Part shown: in pieces, positions 9,113 through 16,793 of the stretch
Numbering within the stretch: position 1 is the stretch's first letter
How the letters are laid out: the number at the start of each line of letters is the position of its first letter
Assembly (NCBI GenBank): GCA_903834135.1
Contig: CAILHZ010000005.1
Coordinates: 62,001 to 126,000 of the forward strand
Direction of reading: 5' to 3'
Source: an uncultured Opitutia bacterium
GTDB lineage: Bacteria > Verrucomicrobiota > Verrucomicrobiia > Opitutales > Opitutaceae
DNA: 64,000 nucleotides
Position numbers and translations under genes: made by a program
Notes under the pieces: model-generated
Told to the model about the DNA's origin: nothing
The model's database searches: none
What the model saw: only the letters and a program-made list of their open reading frames with translations

Positions 9113-10888
9113 ATGGCACAGTTCTTACGCTCTGTAGCATGGCTAACATGCCTGACTGTTTTATCATCTGCTTTAAAAGCAGATAATCGCATCCAATATG
9201 ATGTGAGGCAATATGGGGCAGTTGGAGATGGGAAAACAATTGATACAGATGCGATAAATCGTGCTATCCAAGCTGCTTCTCACGCTGGAGGAGGAATGGT
9301 TGTTTTCAATGCAGGAACATATGCAAGTTACTCAATTCATTTAGAAAGTAATATTACTCTATATTTAGGAGCGGGCGTTACGTTACTTGCTGCTGAACCA
9401 AGTTTGGATGGGAAACAAGGCTATGATAACCCGGAGCTTAATACATTTAACCCGTACCAAGATTTTGGTCATAGCCACTGGCATAATAGTCTTATTTGGG
9501 GCGAAAATTTACAGAATGTTTCTATTATAGGACCTGGTAAAATATATGGTTATGGTCTGTCTCGTGGACTTAGCCATGCCGTACGTGATTTAACTCCTGA
9601 AGAGCATGAAAAATACTGGACCTTAGTACTTAAGAAATTCGATAAAGATAACAAAGGGTATCTTAACCATTATGAACGTGGAATCCTAATGAATGAAATT
9701 AGGCAAAAGACCGATCCTGAATTACTTTCTCATGTACTCCCTCAAGCCATGTATGCCCCAAAGCCACGTTCATTTATTCCTGGGGCTTTCGGTTATCCTT
9801 CCGTCAATGACACTCAAGCTAATGGAGTAGGTAATAAAGCCATCGCCCTTAAAAATTGCCGTAATGTTACGCTAAAAGATTTTACGATCTATCATGGAGG
9901 TCATTTTGCCATACTCGCTATGGCCACGGATAATATGACTATCGATAATCTCACGATTGATACAAATCGTGACGGAATGGATATCGACTGTTGTGTTAAT
10001 GTTCGTGTTTCAAACTGCAGCGTAAATTCACCTTGGGATGACGGTATATGCCTTAAGAGTTCATTTGCTTTAGGATACAAGAGAGCATGTGAAAATATTA
10101 CTATTACAAATTGTAATGTGAGTGGTTACTTAGAGGGAACGTTACTGGATGGCACGCGACAGAAGCGGTATTTAGGTTCAGAAGAAACGGGTGCAACCGG
10201 ACGCATCAAATTTGGCACTGAATCTAATGGTGGATATAAAAACATTACTGTTTCAAATTGTACCTTTGATTACTGTCGTGGTCTCGCTCTGGAAATAGTC
10301 GATGGCGGAACGATGGAAGATGTGACTGTTTCTAATCTCTCGATGCGGGATATACAAAATTCTGCAATCTACATTCGCCTAGGTGAGCGTAACCGTGAGC
10401 CACACACAGCTAACGGTGTAGTGAGGCGTATTAATATTTCAAACATTGTGGGATATAACATAGATCCTAGATTTGGATCTATCATCGAGGGGTCTCCAGA
10501 TTGCTATATTAAAGATGTCTCCCTGAGTAATATCCGCTTAGCGTTTAGGGGAGGTGGTACAAGTGAGGAGGCAGCAGTTATTCCGCATGAGAATCTCAAA
10601 ACATATCCAGAACCCGAGTTTCATGGAGTTATGCCTGCGTATGGCTGTTTTGTCCGCTACGTTAAAAATATCGAGATGCATGATATCTTTTTTAGCTATA
10701 TAAAAACAGATTTAAGACCTGCTATTTCTCTTCAGTCGGTAACAGGAGCAGAATTTCGTCACATTAAAGCTCAGCATGCTATGAGTCAGCCAATCTTTGC
10801 CTTACATAGTGTAACTAGTTTTATAGCTAAGGACGTTAATGACCTAGCTGATATCTCCAAGGACGAAGCTAAAGACGAGACTTACTAA
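9113..10888 (+). CDS. Secreted GH28 polygalacturonase-like hydrolase with EF-hand-like insertion
   Basis: 591 residues with a signal peptide ending near LKA-DNR. Next comes the pectate-lyase-superfamily N-terminus (YDVRQYGAVGDGKTIDTDA) and a right-handed beta-helix. GH28-like catalytic features are present: NRDG with Asp287, Asp290 and Asp292 nearby, WDDG with Asp309-310, and a GRIKFG motif. It probably hydrolyses galacturonan or a related acidic pectic chain. Residues about 160-200 form a charged helical insertion with an EF-hand-like loop DKDNKGYLNHYE at 177-188, which ordinary GH28 enzymes lack. The exact linkage cannot be told. An acetylesterase for rhamnogalacturonan lies elsewhere in the window (36921-37679), which fits pectin use. 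Confidence 0.88.
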   Translation: MAQFLRSVAWLTCLTVLSSALKADNRIQYDVRQYGAVGDGKTIDTDAINRAIQAASHAGGGMVVFNAGTYASYSIHLESNITLYLGAGVTLLAAEPSLDGKQGYDNPELNTFNPYQDFGHSHWHNSLIWGENLQNVSIIGPGKIYGYGLSRGLSHAVRDLTPEEHEKYWTLVLKKFDKDNKGYLNHYERGILMNEIRQKTDPELLSHVLPQAMYAPKPRSFIPGAFGYPSVNDTQANGVGNKAIALKNCRNVTLKDFTIYHGGHFAILAMATDNMTIDNLTIDTNRDGMDIDCCVNVRVSNCSVNSPWDDGICLKSSFALGYKRACENITITNCNVSGYLEGTLLDGTRQKRYLGSEETGATGRIKFGTESNGGYKNITVSNCTFDYCRGLALEIVDGGTMEDVTVSNLSMRDIQNSAIYIRLGERNREPHTANGVVRRINISNIVGYNIDPRFGSIIEGSPDCYIKDVSLSNIRLAFRGGGTSEEAAVIPHENLKTYPEPEFHGVMPAYGCFVRYVKNIEMHDIFFSYIKTDLRPAISLQSVTGAEFRHIKAQHAMSQPIFALHSVTSFIAKDVNDLADISKDEAKDETY

Positions 10889-10892
10889 CGCT

Positions 10893-10919
10893 TAGCTTGA
10901 GCTCGCATTAAGCTATTTT
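10893..10919 (+). terminator. Weak terminator between convergent GH28 and rarD genes
   Basis: TAGCTT (10893-10898) pairs with AAGCTA (10910-10915) across an 11-base loop. TTTTGAGTTTT follows on the plus strand. The second arm lies inside the last codons of the convergent gene. The stem is short, so the call is tentative. Confidence 0.35.
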
Positions 10920-11810
10920 GAGTTTTCGATTATAAATCACCGAATCTATAGAATAGATAATAAGTGCAACCCATATGAGCGAAAAAGCGGCAAATTTTTG
11001 TGATGTAAAACTCTCCTGATATAAAAAGACACCTAAGAGTAAATTGCTAGTAGGTGTTATATATTGCAGAAGACCTAGCGTGGATAGTTTGAGACGCTTA
11101 GCGGCGCTAGCGAAGAGTAGTAGCGGTATAGAAGTTACAATTCCAGTACTAAGGATAAGCAGGTGTGTGCCTACTGCTGAATGGCCTAGTGCGCCTAGAC
11201 CTTGGTGGTTACGCCACAAAAGAAATGCAACTGCGAGTGGTGCTAGTAATGACGTCTCTACAACAAGTCCTGGAAGAGGGCTTAGTACAGATTTCTTCCT
11301 CAGTAAACCGTAGCAGCCCCAGGTGCTTGCAAGGCCAAGTGCTATCCATGGTAGATGACCATACTCAAAAACCAAAATAAGAACACCAAGGGCAGCTATA
11401 CCTATCGCAAACCATTGGTTTACTCTTAAATGCTCTTTCAAAAGAAAGCATCCCAGGCACGCATTTAATAAAGGAACGATAAAGTAGCCTAAACTTGATT
11501 CTACAATATGACCTGAATTCACAGCCCAAACATAGATTAACCAGTTTGAGCAGAGCATAAGCCCAGTAAGTAAATTTATAAGAATTGTATGCAGGTTTAG
11601 AAACGCAGATTTTACTTCTTTGAAGCCTTGTGTAATCGCAACCAATGGAGTGACGATAAAAAAGGACCATACTATGCGATGGGCAATAAGCTCAGTTGCA
11701 TCGACTGAGTGTAGGTTTTTCCAAAAAAGTGGAAACAAACCCCAGATGATGTATGCTCCTAAGGCAGTTATTACACCGAGTGTTGGCGAAGTCTTTGAGT
11801 TATGCGTCAC
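10908..11810 (-). CDS. rarD: RarD-family DMT permease
   Basis: 300 residues with about ten hydrophobic segments, the two-fold EamA layout. The N-terminal motif GAYIIWGLFPLFWK, followed by ELIAHRIVWS, is characteristic of RarD. RarD proteins are inner-membrane permeases of the drug/metabolite superfamily; the founding member was linked to chloramphenicol sensitivity and the physiological substrate is uncertain. The start is the GTG at 11810, the only candidate just before the conserved N-terminus. The stop lies 19 bases from that of the convergent GH28 gene. The gene is divergent from the small membrane gene at 11906 with about 95 bases between. Confidence 0.88.
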   Translation of the reverse strand: MTHNSKTSPTLGVITALGAYIIWGLFPLFWKNLHSVDATELIAHRIVWSFFIVTPLVAITQGFKEVKSAFLNLHTILINLLTGLMLCSNWLIYVWAVNSGHIVESSLGYFIVPLLNACLGCFLLKEHLRVNQWFAIGIAALGVLILVFEYGHLPWIALGLASTWGCYGLLRKKSVLSPLPGLVVETSLLAPLAVAFLLWRNHQGLGALGHSAVGTHLLILSTGIVTSIPLLLFASAAKRLKLSTLGLLQYITPTSNLLLGVFLYQESFTSQKFAAFSLIWVALIIYSIDSVIYNRKLKIA

Positions 11811-11905
11811 GGTGTCTTATATGGCTTTAGAATGCCAGTATGGTCAATCTAATGACCTTATGCGGTAGACTTGTCTAATACCAAGGAAGGGTTTAGACTT
11901 AGTCT

Positions 11906-12472
11906 ATGGAAAATCAGCCTGCAGTTTTCGATCCTCGTGCTGGTAATCATAGTATTGAGCTTAAACTTAAGGATGTTACTCAGCTCTTCAATTCTTTGGA
12001 TCCATCTCCATTCGACAGCAAAGATCTAGATCATGATGCTGAAGAGTTTATTATCAGCTGGGCACGTGAGCTTGATTCCAAAGGGCCTTTGCACCTTAGG
12101 CTTCATATTGAAAACGCAATCACTGCACCATGGACTCCATTAACAGTGCAGGAATCTGTAAGGCACTACTTTGCATACAGAGCTTCTATGAATCGCTTGG
12201 AGTTGCGTCAGTTATTTAAGTCAGGACGCATCACGCTTATGATAGCGATTAGCTTTCTAGCGATCTGTTTATTTTTAACTCGGTTACTTGAAACACAGAC
12301 GCTTAATACACATATCTCTAAACTTGTAAGTGAGAGTCTTACAATCATAGGGTGGGTGGCTATGTGGCGACCCATGCAAATCTATCTTTACGACTGGTGG
12401 CCGATTCAGCGGCGTGGAGTGCTGCTTAATCGGCTGAGTCATATCAAAGTCGATATAAAGTCGACCGCTTAA
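11906..12472 (+). CDS. Conserved two-TM membrane protein of unknown function
   Basis: 188 residues, not assigned to a named family by me. The first 110 residues are soluble and include acidic FDSKDLDHDAEEFIISWARE and LHLRLHIE, resembling a small conserved cytoplasmic domain. Two membrane segments follow (ITLMIAISFLAICLFLTRLL and LTIIGWVAMWRPMQIYLYDW). The aromatic WRPMQIYLYDWWP motif at the second segment looks strongly conserved; I believe uncharacterised proteobacterial proteins share it. The N-terminus and the C-terminal tail both appear cytoplasmic. It ends 3 bases before the stop of a convergent oxidoreductase gene and has no co-directional partner, so context does not indicate a role. 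Confidence 0.7.
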   Translation: MENQPAVFDPRAGNHSIELKLKDVTQLFNSLDPSPFDSKDLDHDAEEFIISWARELDSKGPLHLRLHIENAITAPWTPLTVQESVRHYFAYRASMNRLELRQLFKSGRITLMIAISFLAICLFLTRLLETQTLNTHISKLVSESLTIIGWVAMWRPMQIYLYDWWPIQRRGVLLNRLSHIKVDIKSTA

Positions 12473-12475
12473 AGT

Positions 12476-13576
12476 TTAGACAACGTTTACCCACGTATTT
12501 GCTTGAGAAGCTGTATATATAGCTTCCATTGCTGAAACACGTGCTGCAGCTTCATGCGGTTGTACGAGAGGCTGATCTTTTGATCCTCTTACTGCTGCAA
12601 TGAATTGGTTAATAGGAGATTCAGGCGTTTTAGGAAATTGAAGGATTGGCTTCTTTCCATCAAAACCTTGTTTCTTATTTTTATAATAAAGATTTCCGTT
12701 GAATATAACAGCATGTGCTTCAGTTCCGCTGACTAAAAAACCAACGGGATCATCCACATCCACCCAGCCTGCGGCTAGTGTACCAATGACACCGCTTTTG
12801 AATTTAATGAGTGCTTCACCTGTTTCGTCGCAGTCACCGTAGTTGTGTACAACGGGCTTGATGACGGCACTTACCGAATCAATTTCACCTAGTATCCACA
12901 TTAATATATCTAGCTTATGCGTACCAAGGTCTCCAAAAGCGCCAACTCCGGCAATCGAAGGATCCGCCATCCAGCGATATTCTTTATCAAACCAGTGGCC
13001 AAGTGATCCACTATGACAATTAGATGCACGTGCTCGTGTTATTGTGCCAAAGTTACCTTTTGCCACTTCGTTTTTTATAAAGATGTGCTTAGGGTCAACG
13101 CGGTTAAAGTAGCCTGTCGTGAAATGTACTCCCGCTTTATCAATAGCAGCAGCCATTTCTAGACTTTCTCTGGTATTAATACCTAAAGGTTTTTCTACAA
13201 ACATGTGCTTACCTGCTTGAGCACCCTGGAGTACTAAATCGTGATGTAGATTTGTTTCAGAAAGAATGACTACCGCGGTAATCTGTGGATCTGACCAAAT
13301 AGCGTCTGCAGACTCTACTGCGGTAGCGCCTAGCATAGTTGCGTATTTCTTGGTGCGATCTTTGTCGTGATCATATACCGCCTTTACGATTACATCAGAA
13401 TGATTCTTTAAGTTTTTTGTGTAACTAGGGGTATGTATATGGGCTAGGCCTACGAAGCCTACAACGACTTTACCTGCAGTTTCTGCCCTAAGGAGATTAG
13501 GTAATGAAGCGGCCAATAAAGCGGCGCTTGAAGTAGCAATAAACTGTTTACGATTTAGGGTGGTATCGAGGTTCAT
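12476..13576 (-). CDS. Gfo/Idh/MocA family oxidoreductase with Tat-like leader
   Basis: 366 residues. The N-terminus carries NRKQFIATSSAALLAASL, a Tat-like leader with Arg-Lys in place of the twin arginines, ending near LRA-ETA. The Rossmann part has a degenerate nucleotide loop (GFVGLAHIH). The family EKP motif (VEKPLG) and a late GDLGTHKLD segment supply the usual catalytic Lys and His region. Exported members such as glucose-fructose oxidoreductase hold their nicotinamide cofactor tightly. Substrates are sugars or inositols, often at a keto carbon. It is the last gene of a long minus-strand run that also holds DUF1684, DUF1080 and two other paralogues, so a glycoside pathway is likely. Confidence 0.88.
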   Translation of the reverse strand: MNLDTTLNRKQFIATSSAALLAASLPNLLRAETAGKVVVGFVGLAHIHTPSYTKNLKNHSDVIVKAVYDHDKDRTKKYATMLGATAVESADAIWSDPQITAVVILSETNLHHDLVLQGAQAGKHMFVEKPLGINTRESLEMAAAIDKAGVHFTTGYFNRVDPKHIFIKNEVAKGNFGTITRARASNCHSGSLGHWFDKEYRWMADPSIAGVGAFGDLGTHKLDILMWILGEIDSVSAVIKPVVHNYGDCDETGEALIKFKSGVIGTLAAGWVDVDDPVGFLVSGTEAHAVIFNGNLYYKNKKQGFDGKKPILQFPKTPESPINQFIAAVRGSKDQPLVQPHEAAARVSAMEAIYTASQANTWVNVV

Positions 13577-13610
13577 GATTTGAATAAGTTAAATAATAGG
13601 ATGTTAAATT

Positions 13611-14510
13611 TTAGTGGGCTTCACCTTTGTAGCTTTTTTCTCCTGCTGTTACTGCAAAAGGTAAACGATTTTCTTTTGGTGGCAATGGGCATGTCGCATA
13701 GGGACTAAATGCGCATGGAGGGTTTTCGGCTCGATTAAAATCAAGAACTACAATGCCATTCTTAGGCCATTCACTGTATAGAAACCGTGAAGCACCGTAA
13801 GTTTCTGTGCCACTTGTTTTATCACGGATAATAAAGAAAAGCGGTTCGTCTTTACCTTCATCAATTGGTGTTAGCTCGTAAGTTTTTCCTGCATAATCAA
13901 AGACTGCTTTACCCGGAACTGGCTCAGGTGAGGTTTGGCCTAATACGTTAGTGATATTAAGTGTGCGTGTAGGAGTATAGGTAACCCACTTAGCTTCGAT
14001 TTTCCATTTTGGATCTACAGGAAAATAGTCAAGCCCTGCGAAATCGCGTCTTCTTATGGACTTAGTATCTTTTACGCGTAGTCCTATTTTATCTCCTCGA
14101 ACAATCACAAAAAAGCTGACTGTCCCGCATTGAATAATCTCAGGCTTCTCTTCTTTAAGGCGAAGGGCGACTGAGCCAGTAATTATTTTACCCGATAAGC
14201 TAACAGTAGCTGATGCTGCAGGTACAAATGTAAGTACCTGATTTTTTTCCCATGTAATAATGCCAAAGTGAGCAGGCCCAGCACTTAACTGAATTGAATT
14301 ATCTGAAGCTGCTCCAATTGTATTTTGCCCTAGCGTAAGCCAGTGTAGGCCTATTAGTGATAGCCAACCATCTGGAGCAGATAATCGTTCTGCTCTTTGT
14401 TGGCGCCAAAGCGATTCGGTATTTTCGTAGTTTTGTGCACGTAGGTTTACTGCACTAATAAGCACGAGAGCTAGACATAAAAAGACCCGATTCCTTGAAA
14501 ATAGACTCAT
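13611..14510 (-). CDS. Secreted DUF1684 protein
   Basis: 299 residues with a signal peptide ending near LRA-QNY. DUF1684 features are clear: WRQQRAERLSAPDGWLSLIG near the start, a middle beta-rich region, and the late FNRAENPPCAFSPYATCPLP motif that defines the family. Its function is unknown; it is widespread in Bacteroidota, Actinomycetota and the PVC group, often as a secreted or lipid-anchored protein. It lies between a Gfo/Idh/MocA gene and DUF1080, with 34-base gaps on both sides, so it is probably transcribed with them. A role in carbohydrate handling is only suggested by position. Confidence 0.88.
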   Translation of the reverse strand: MSLFSRNRVFLCLALVLISAVNLRAQNYENTESLWRQQRAERLSAPDGWLSLIGLHWLTLGQNTIGAASDNSIQLSAGPAHFGIITWEKNQVLTFVPAASATVSLSGKIITGSVALRLKEEKPEIIQCGTVSFFVIVRGDKIGLRVKDTKSIRRRDFAGLDYFPVDPKWKIEAKWVTYTPTRTLNITNVLGQTSPEPVPGKAVFDYAGKTYELTPIDEGKDEPLFFIIRDKTSGTETYGASRFLYSEWPKNGIVVLDFNRAENPPCAFSPYATCPLPPKENRLPFAVTAGEKSYKGEAH

Positions 14511-14544
14511 GGTAATCGGGTCTTTGAAAACTAAGTTTAAAAGT

Positions 14545-15270
14545 TTAAATTTTATCGACTACGATATTTTTAAACTCAATGACGTTGGTGTGATATTGAA
14601 GACCAATACGGCCTTTAAGTTCCATATCTTTGTAAGCCTTGTTGAATTTATTCTTTGTTCCATCAGGATTTTTATGGGCTGAGGTCCATTTGTTTAAATT
14701 CATATTCACTACTTCTTGCCCATCGAGGGAAACTTTAATTGTTTTGCCCTTAGCGATGATCAGGTAGTGATGCCATGTACCAGGGGTAATTTCAATTTGT
14801 TGGGTTGGTGCGACACAGTCATAGATAGCTCCAACGATGTGTTTATCATTAGCTTCATCACCTTGAAGAATTTGCACTTCGATTGTGTTGTGTAGCCATT
14901 TGACGATATCGGAACTTCTTAAGTAAACACCGCTATTTGTCTTTTCATGGCAGCGGAAGTCTAAATTTAAGACAAAATCACCATAGGTTTCTTTTGTCCA
15001 AATATCACTACCGTTTTTATCAACAGAAGTAAGTACACCATCAACCCAAGACCAGGTGCCTGGCTTATAGATTGCATTGGATAAATCTTCAGAGAAAACA
15101 GGTTGTGGAGCTGCCCACTTTGTTGCATTTGCGCCGTGACCTGGTCCGATATCTTGATGTACATCGGCCGTAAATTGTCCTTTAGGAGCAGACGATGAAG
15201 TCTCTTCGCTAAAAGCCACAAGCGATGTGCTTAAGAGTAGAGTTGTAGTAAAGAATGAGGAAAGTTTCAT
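14545..15270 (-). CDS. Secreted DUF1080 (3-keto-disaccharide hydrolase-type) protein
   Basis: 241 residues with a signal peptide (cleavage near AFS-EET). It belongs to the concanavalin-like DUF1080 fold: a tryptophan-rich start around TWSWVDGVL, the GDFVLNLDFRCHEKTNSGVY stretch, then IEVQILQGDE, and a C-terminal GRIGLQYHTN with IEFKNIVV. Pfam names the family 3-keto-disaccharide hydrolase after members that cleave C3-oxidised disaccharides; many members are untested. The next gene upstream is a Tat-exported Gfo/Idh/MocA oxidoreductase 30 bases away. That pairing fits oxidation or reduction of a glycoside and cleavage of the keto form in the periplasm. Confidence 0.88.
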   Translation of the reverse strand: MKLSSFFTTTLLLSTSLVAFSEETSSSAPKGQFTADVHQDIGPGHGANATKWAAPQPVFSEDLSNAIYKPGTWSWVDGVLTSVDKNGSDIWTKETYGDFVLNLDFRCHEKTNSGVYLRSSDIVKWLHNTIEVQILQGDEANDKHIVGAIYDCVAPTQQIEITPGTWHHYLIIAKGKTIKVSLDGQEVVNMNLNKWTSAHKNPDGTKNKFNKAYKDMELKGRIGLQYHTNVIEFKNIVVDKI

Positions 15271-15300
15271 GGTTTTGATAATTAATTTTCTTAGGATTCT

Positions 15301-16626
15301 TTAGTACAAGCGGTAGTTTTTATCTAAGAAGCGATTTGCTTCAGGGACGTTCGTGACAAGCCCTTGTGCTGGATCCCACTCAATTGGTTTTCCTGTACGA
15401 ATGGCTACATTGCCTAAAAGTACGAGTTCTGAGAGATCTCCTGAGTGATCTACAATATTTGAGCAAGGAGGTGTACCCCCTTTGCAGCCATTCACCCAAT
15501 CCATATGTGAATTACCCTTTGGAATACGAGGAAGTGTTTTCTTAGGGCGTTTGAAGGCTGTCATCGCTGATTCTGGAATTAAGCGTACGGTTTCACAGTA
15601 ATCGCCTGGTGACATGATTACTCCTTTATCGCCACGGTAGTACGTTCCACCTTTAGGTAATTTACCACCCGCTCCTAGTTCAGATGGAATAGGAGGTAAT
15701 TTGCCGCCGTCGTACCAGTAGTACTTGATAGGAGGTAAATTGCCGCGCTGCGGAAATTCGTAAACAATCTTAGACCAGCTAGGAGCAACTAAGTCTGTGC
15801 CACCTGCGGATTCTGCAGTGATTCTGCATGGTCCTCTTAAATTAAGAGCCCAGAAAGGAGCGTCCATTTGATGGCAGGCCATATCGCCTAAAGCACCACA
15901 GCCGTAATTCCAGTAACCTCTCCAGTTAAAGGGAGCAATTTTTGAGCTGTAGCCGCGCTCTGGAGCAACTGCTAGCCATAGGTTCCAGTCGATTGTGTCT
16001 GGCGCTGGTTCTTCTGGTGCTGGCGGCATGCCTTGCGGCCATATCGGACGATTAGACCAGCTATGGATTTCGCGAACTTCACCAATTGCACCTGCTTCAA
16101 TCCATTCTCTTAAAAGGCGCGTGCCTTCATTACAGTGTCCTTGGTTACCCATTTGGCTAACAACCTTTGCTTTAATGACAGCAGCTTTAAGTGCTCTGAC
16201 TTCATTGATCGTATGGCAGAGAGGTTTTTGAACGTAAATATGTTTACCCATTTCAACTGCCATTAAAGCAGCAGGAAAGTGGGTGTGGTCTGGGGTAGTA
16301 ACAATGACCGCGTCAATCTCATCACGTAATTCATTGAGCATTTGGCGGTAATCCTTGTAGCGCTTGGCATTAGGGAAACGACCAAAACTTTCAATCGCGT
16401 TAGCGAAATCAACATCACATATAGCAACAATTTCTTCGCTTTGGCAGGCGAGGATATCGCTCGTTGCTTTACCGCCACCACCTACGCACGCGATACGCAG
16501 TTTTTTTGTAGGTGAGACTAGGTTTGTGTAGCGCTCGGATTCCGCCGCTTTAAGCGGTGGGCATGTTGCCGCAAGGGCTGCTAGAGAGCTGGTTTGGACG
16601 AATTGGCGACGACTAAGTAATGACAT
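15301..16626 (-). CDS. Tat-exported Gfo/Idh/MocA oxidoreductase
   Basis: 441 residues. The leader MSLLSRRQFVQTSSLAALAA is a typical Tat signal. The Rossmann fold carries CVGGGGKATSDI. The usual EKP motif reads QKP (YVQKPLCHTI), a variant that keeps the catalytic Lys. The C-terminal half contains WLAVAPERGYS, WRGYWNYGCGALGDMACHQMD and a long insert rich in Gly and Pro, features of the 430-450 residue exported subgroup common in Verrucomicrobiota and Planctomycetota. Substrate unknown, presumably an oxidised sugar. It is probably the first gene of the segment toward 12476, since about 165 non-coding bases lie upstream. Confidence 0.9.
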   Translation of the reverse strand: MSLLSRRQFVQTSSLAALAATCPPLKAAESERYTNLVSPTKKLRIACVGGGGKATSDILACQSEEIVAICDVDFANAIESFGRFPNAKRYKDYRQMLNELRDEIDAVIVTTPDHTHFPAALMAVEMGKHIYVQKPLCHTINEVRALKAAVIKAKVVSQMGNQGHCNEGTRLLREWIEAGAIGEVREIHSWSNRPIWPQGMPPAPEEPAPDTIDWNLWLAVAPERGYSSKIAPFNWRGYWNYGCGALGDMACHQMDAPFWALNLRGPCRITAESAGGTDLVAPSWSKIVYEFPQRGNLPPIKYYWYDGGKLPPIPSELGAGGKLPKGGTYYRGDKGVIMSPGDYCETVRLIPESAMTAFKRPKKTLPRIPKGNSHMDWVNGCKGGTPPCSNIVDHSGDLSELVLLGNVAIRTGKPIEWDPAQGLVTNVPEANRFLDKNYRLY

Positions 16627-16793
16627 AGGGTATAGGGAAGATAAGACGCTGACGGGGTGTGCTGGTTACCAATTAGAGGTTGTAACAAGCTTTCTAAGAC
16701 ATGCTTATCCGAGACCACCTTAGGCCTTCCTTCAAGCGTATATCACGAACAATTTCAGCCTATCGGAATGCCTTTTAGAGCAGTCAATTCACC

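Noticed and set aside
11044-11380. Plus-strand frames inside the rarD gene
   Set aside because: They are antisense shadows of a well-supported membrane protein gene.
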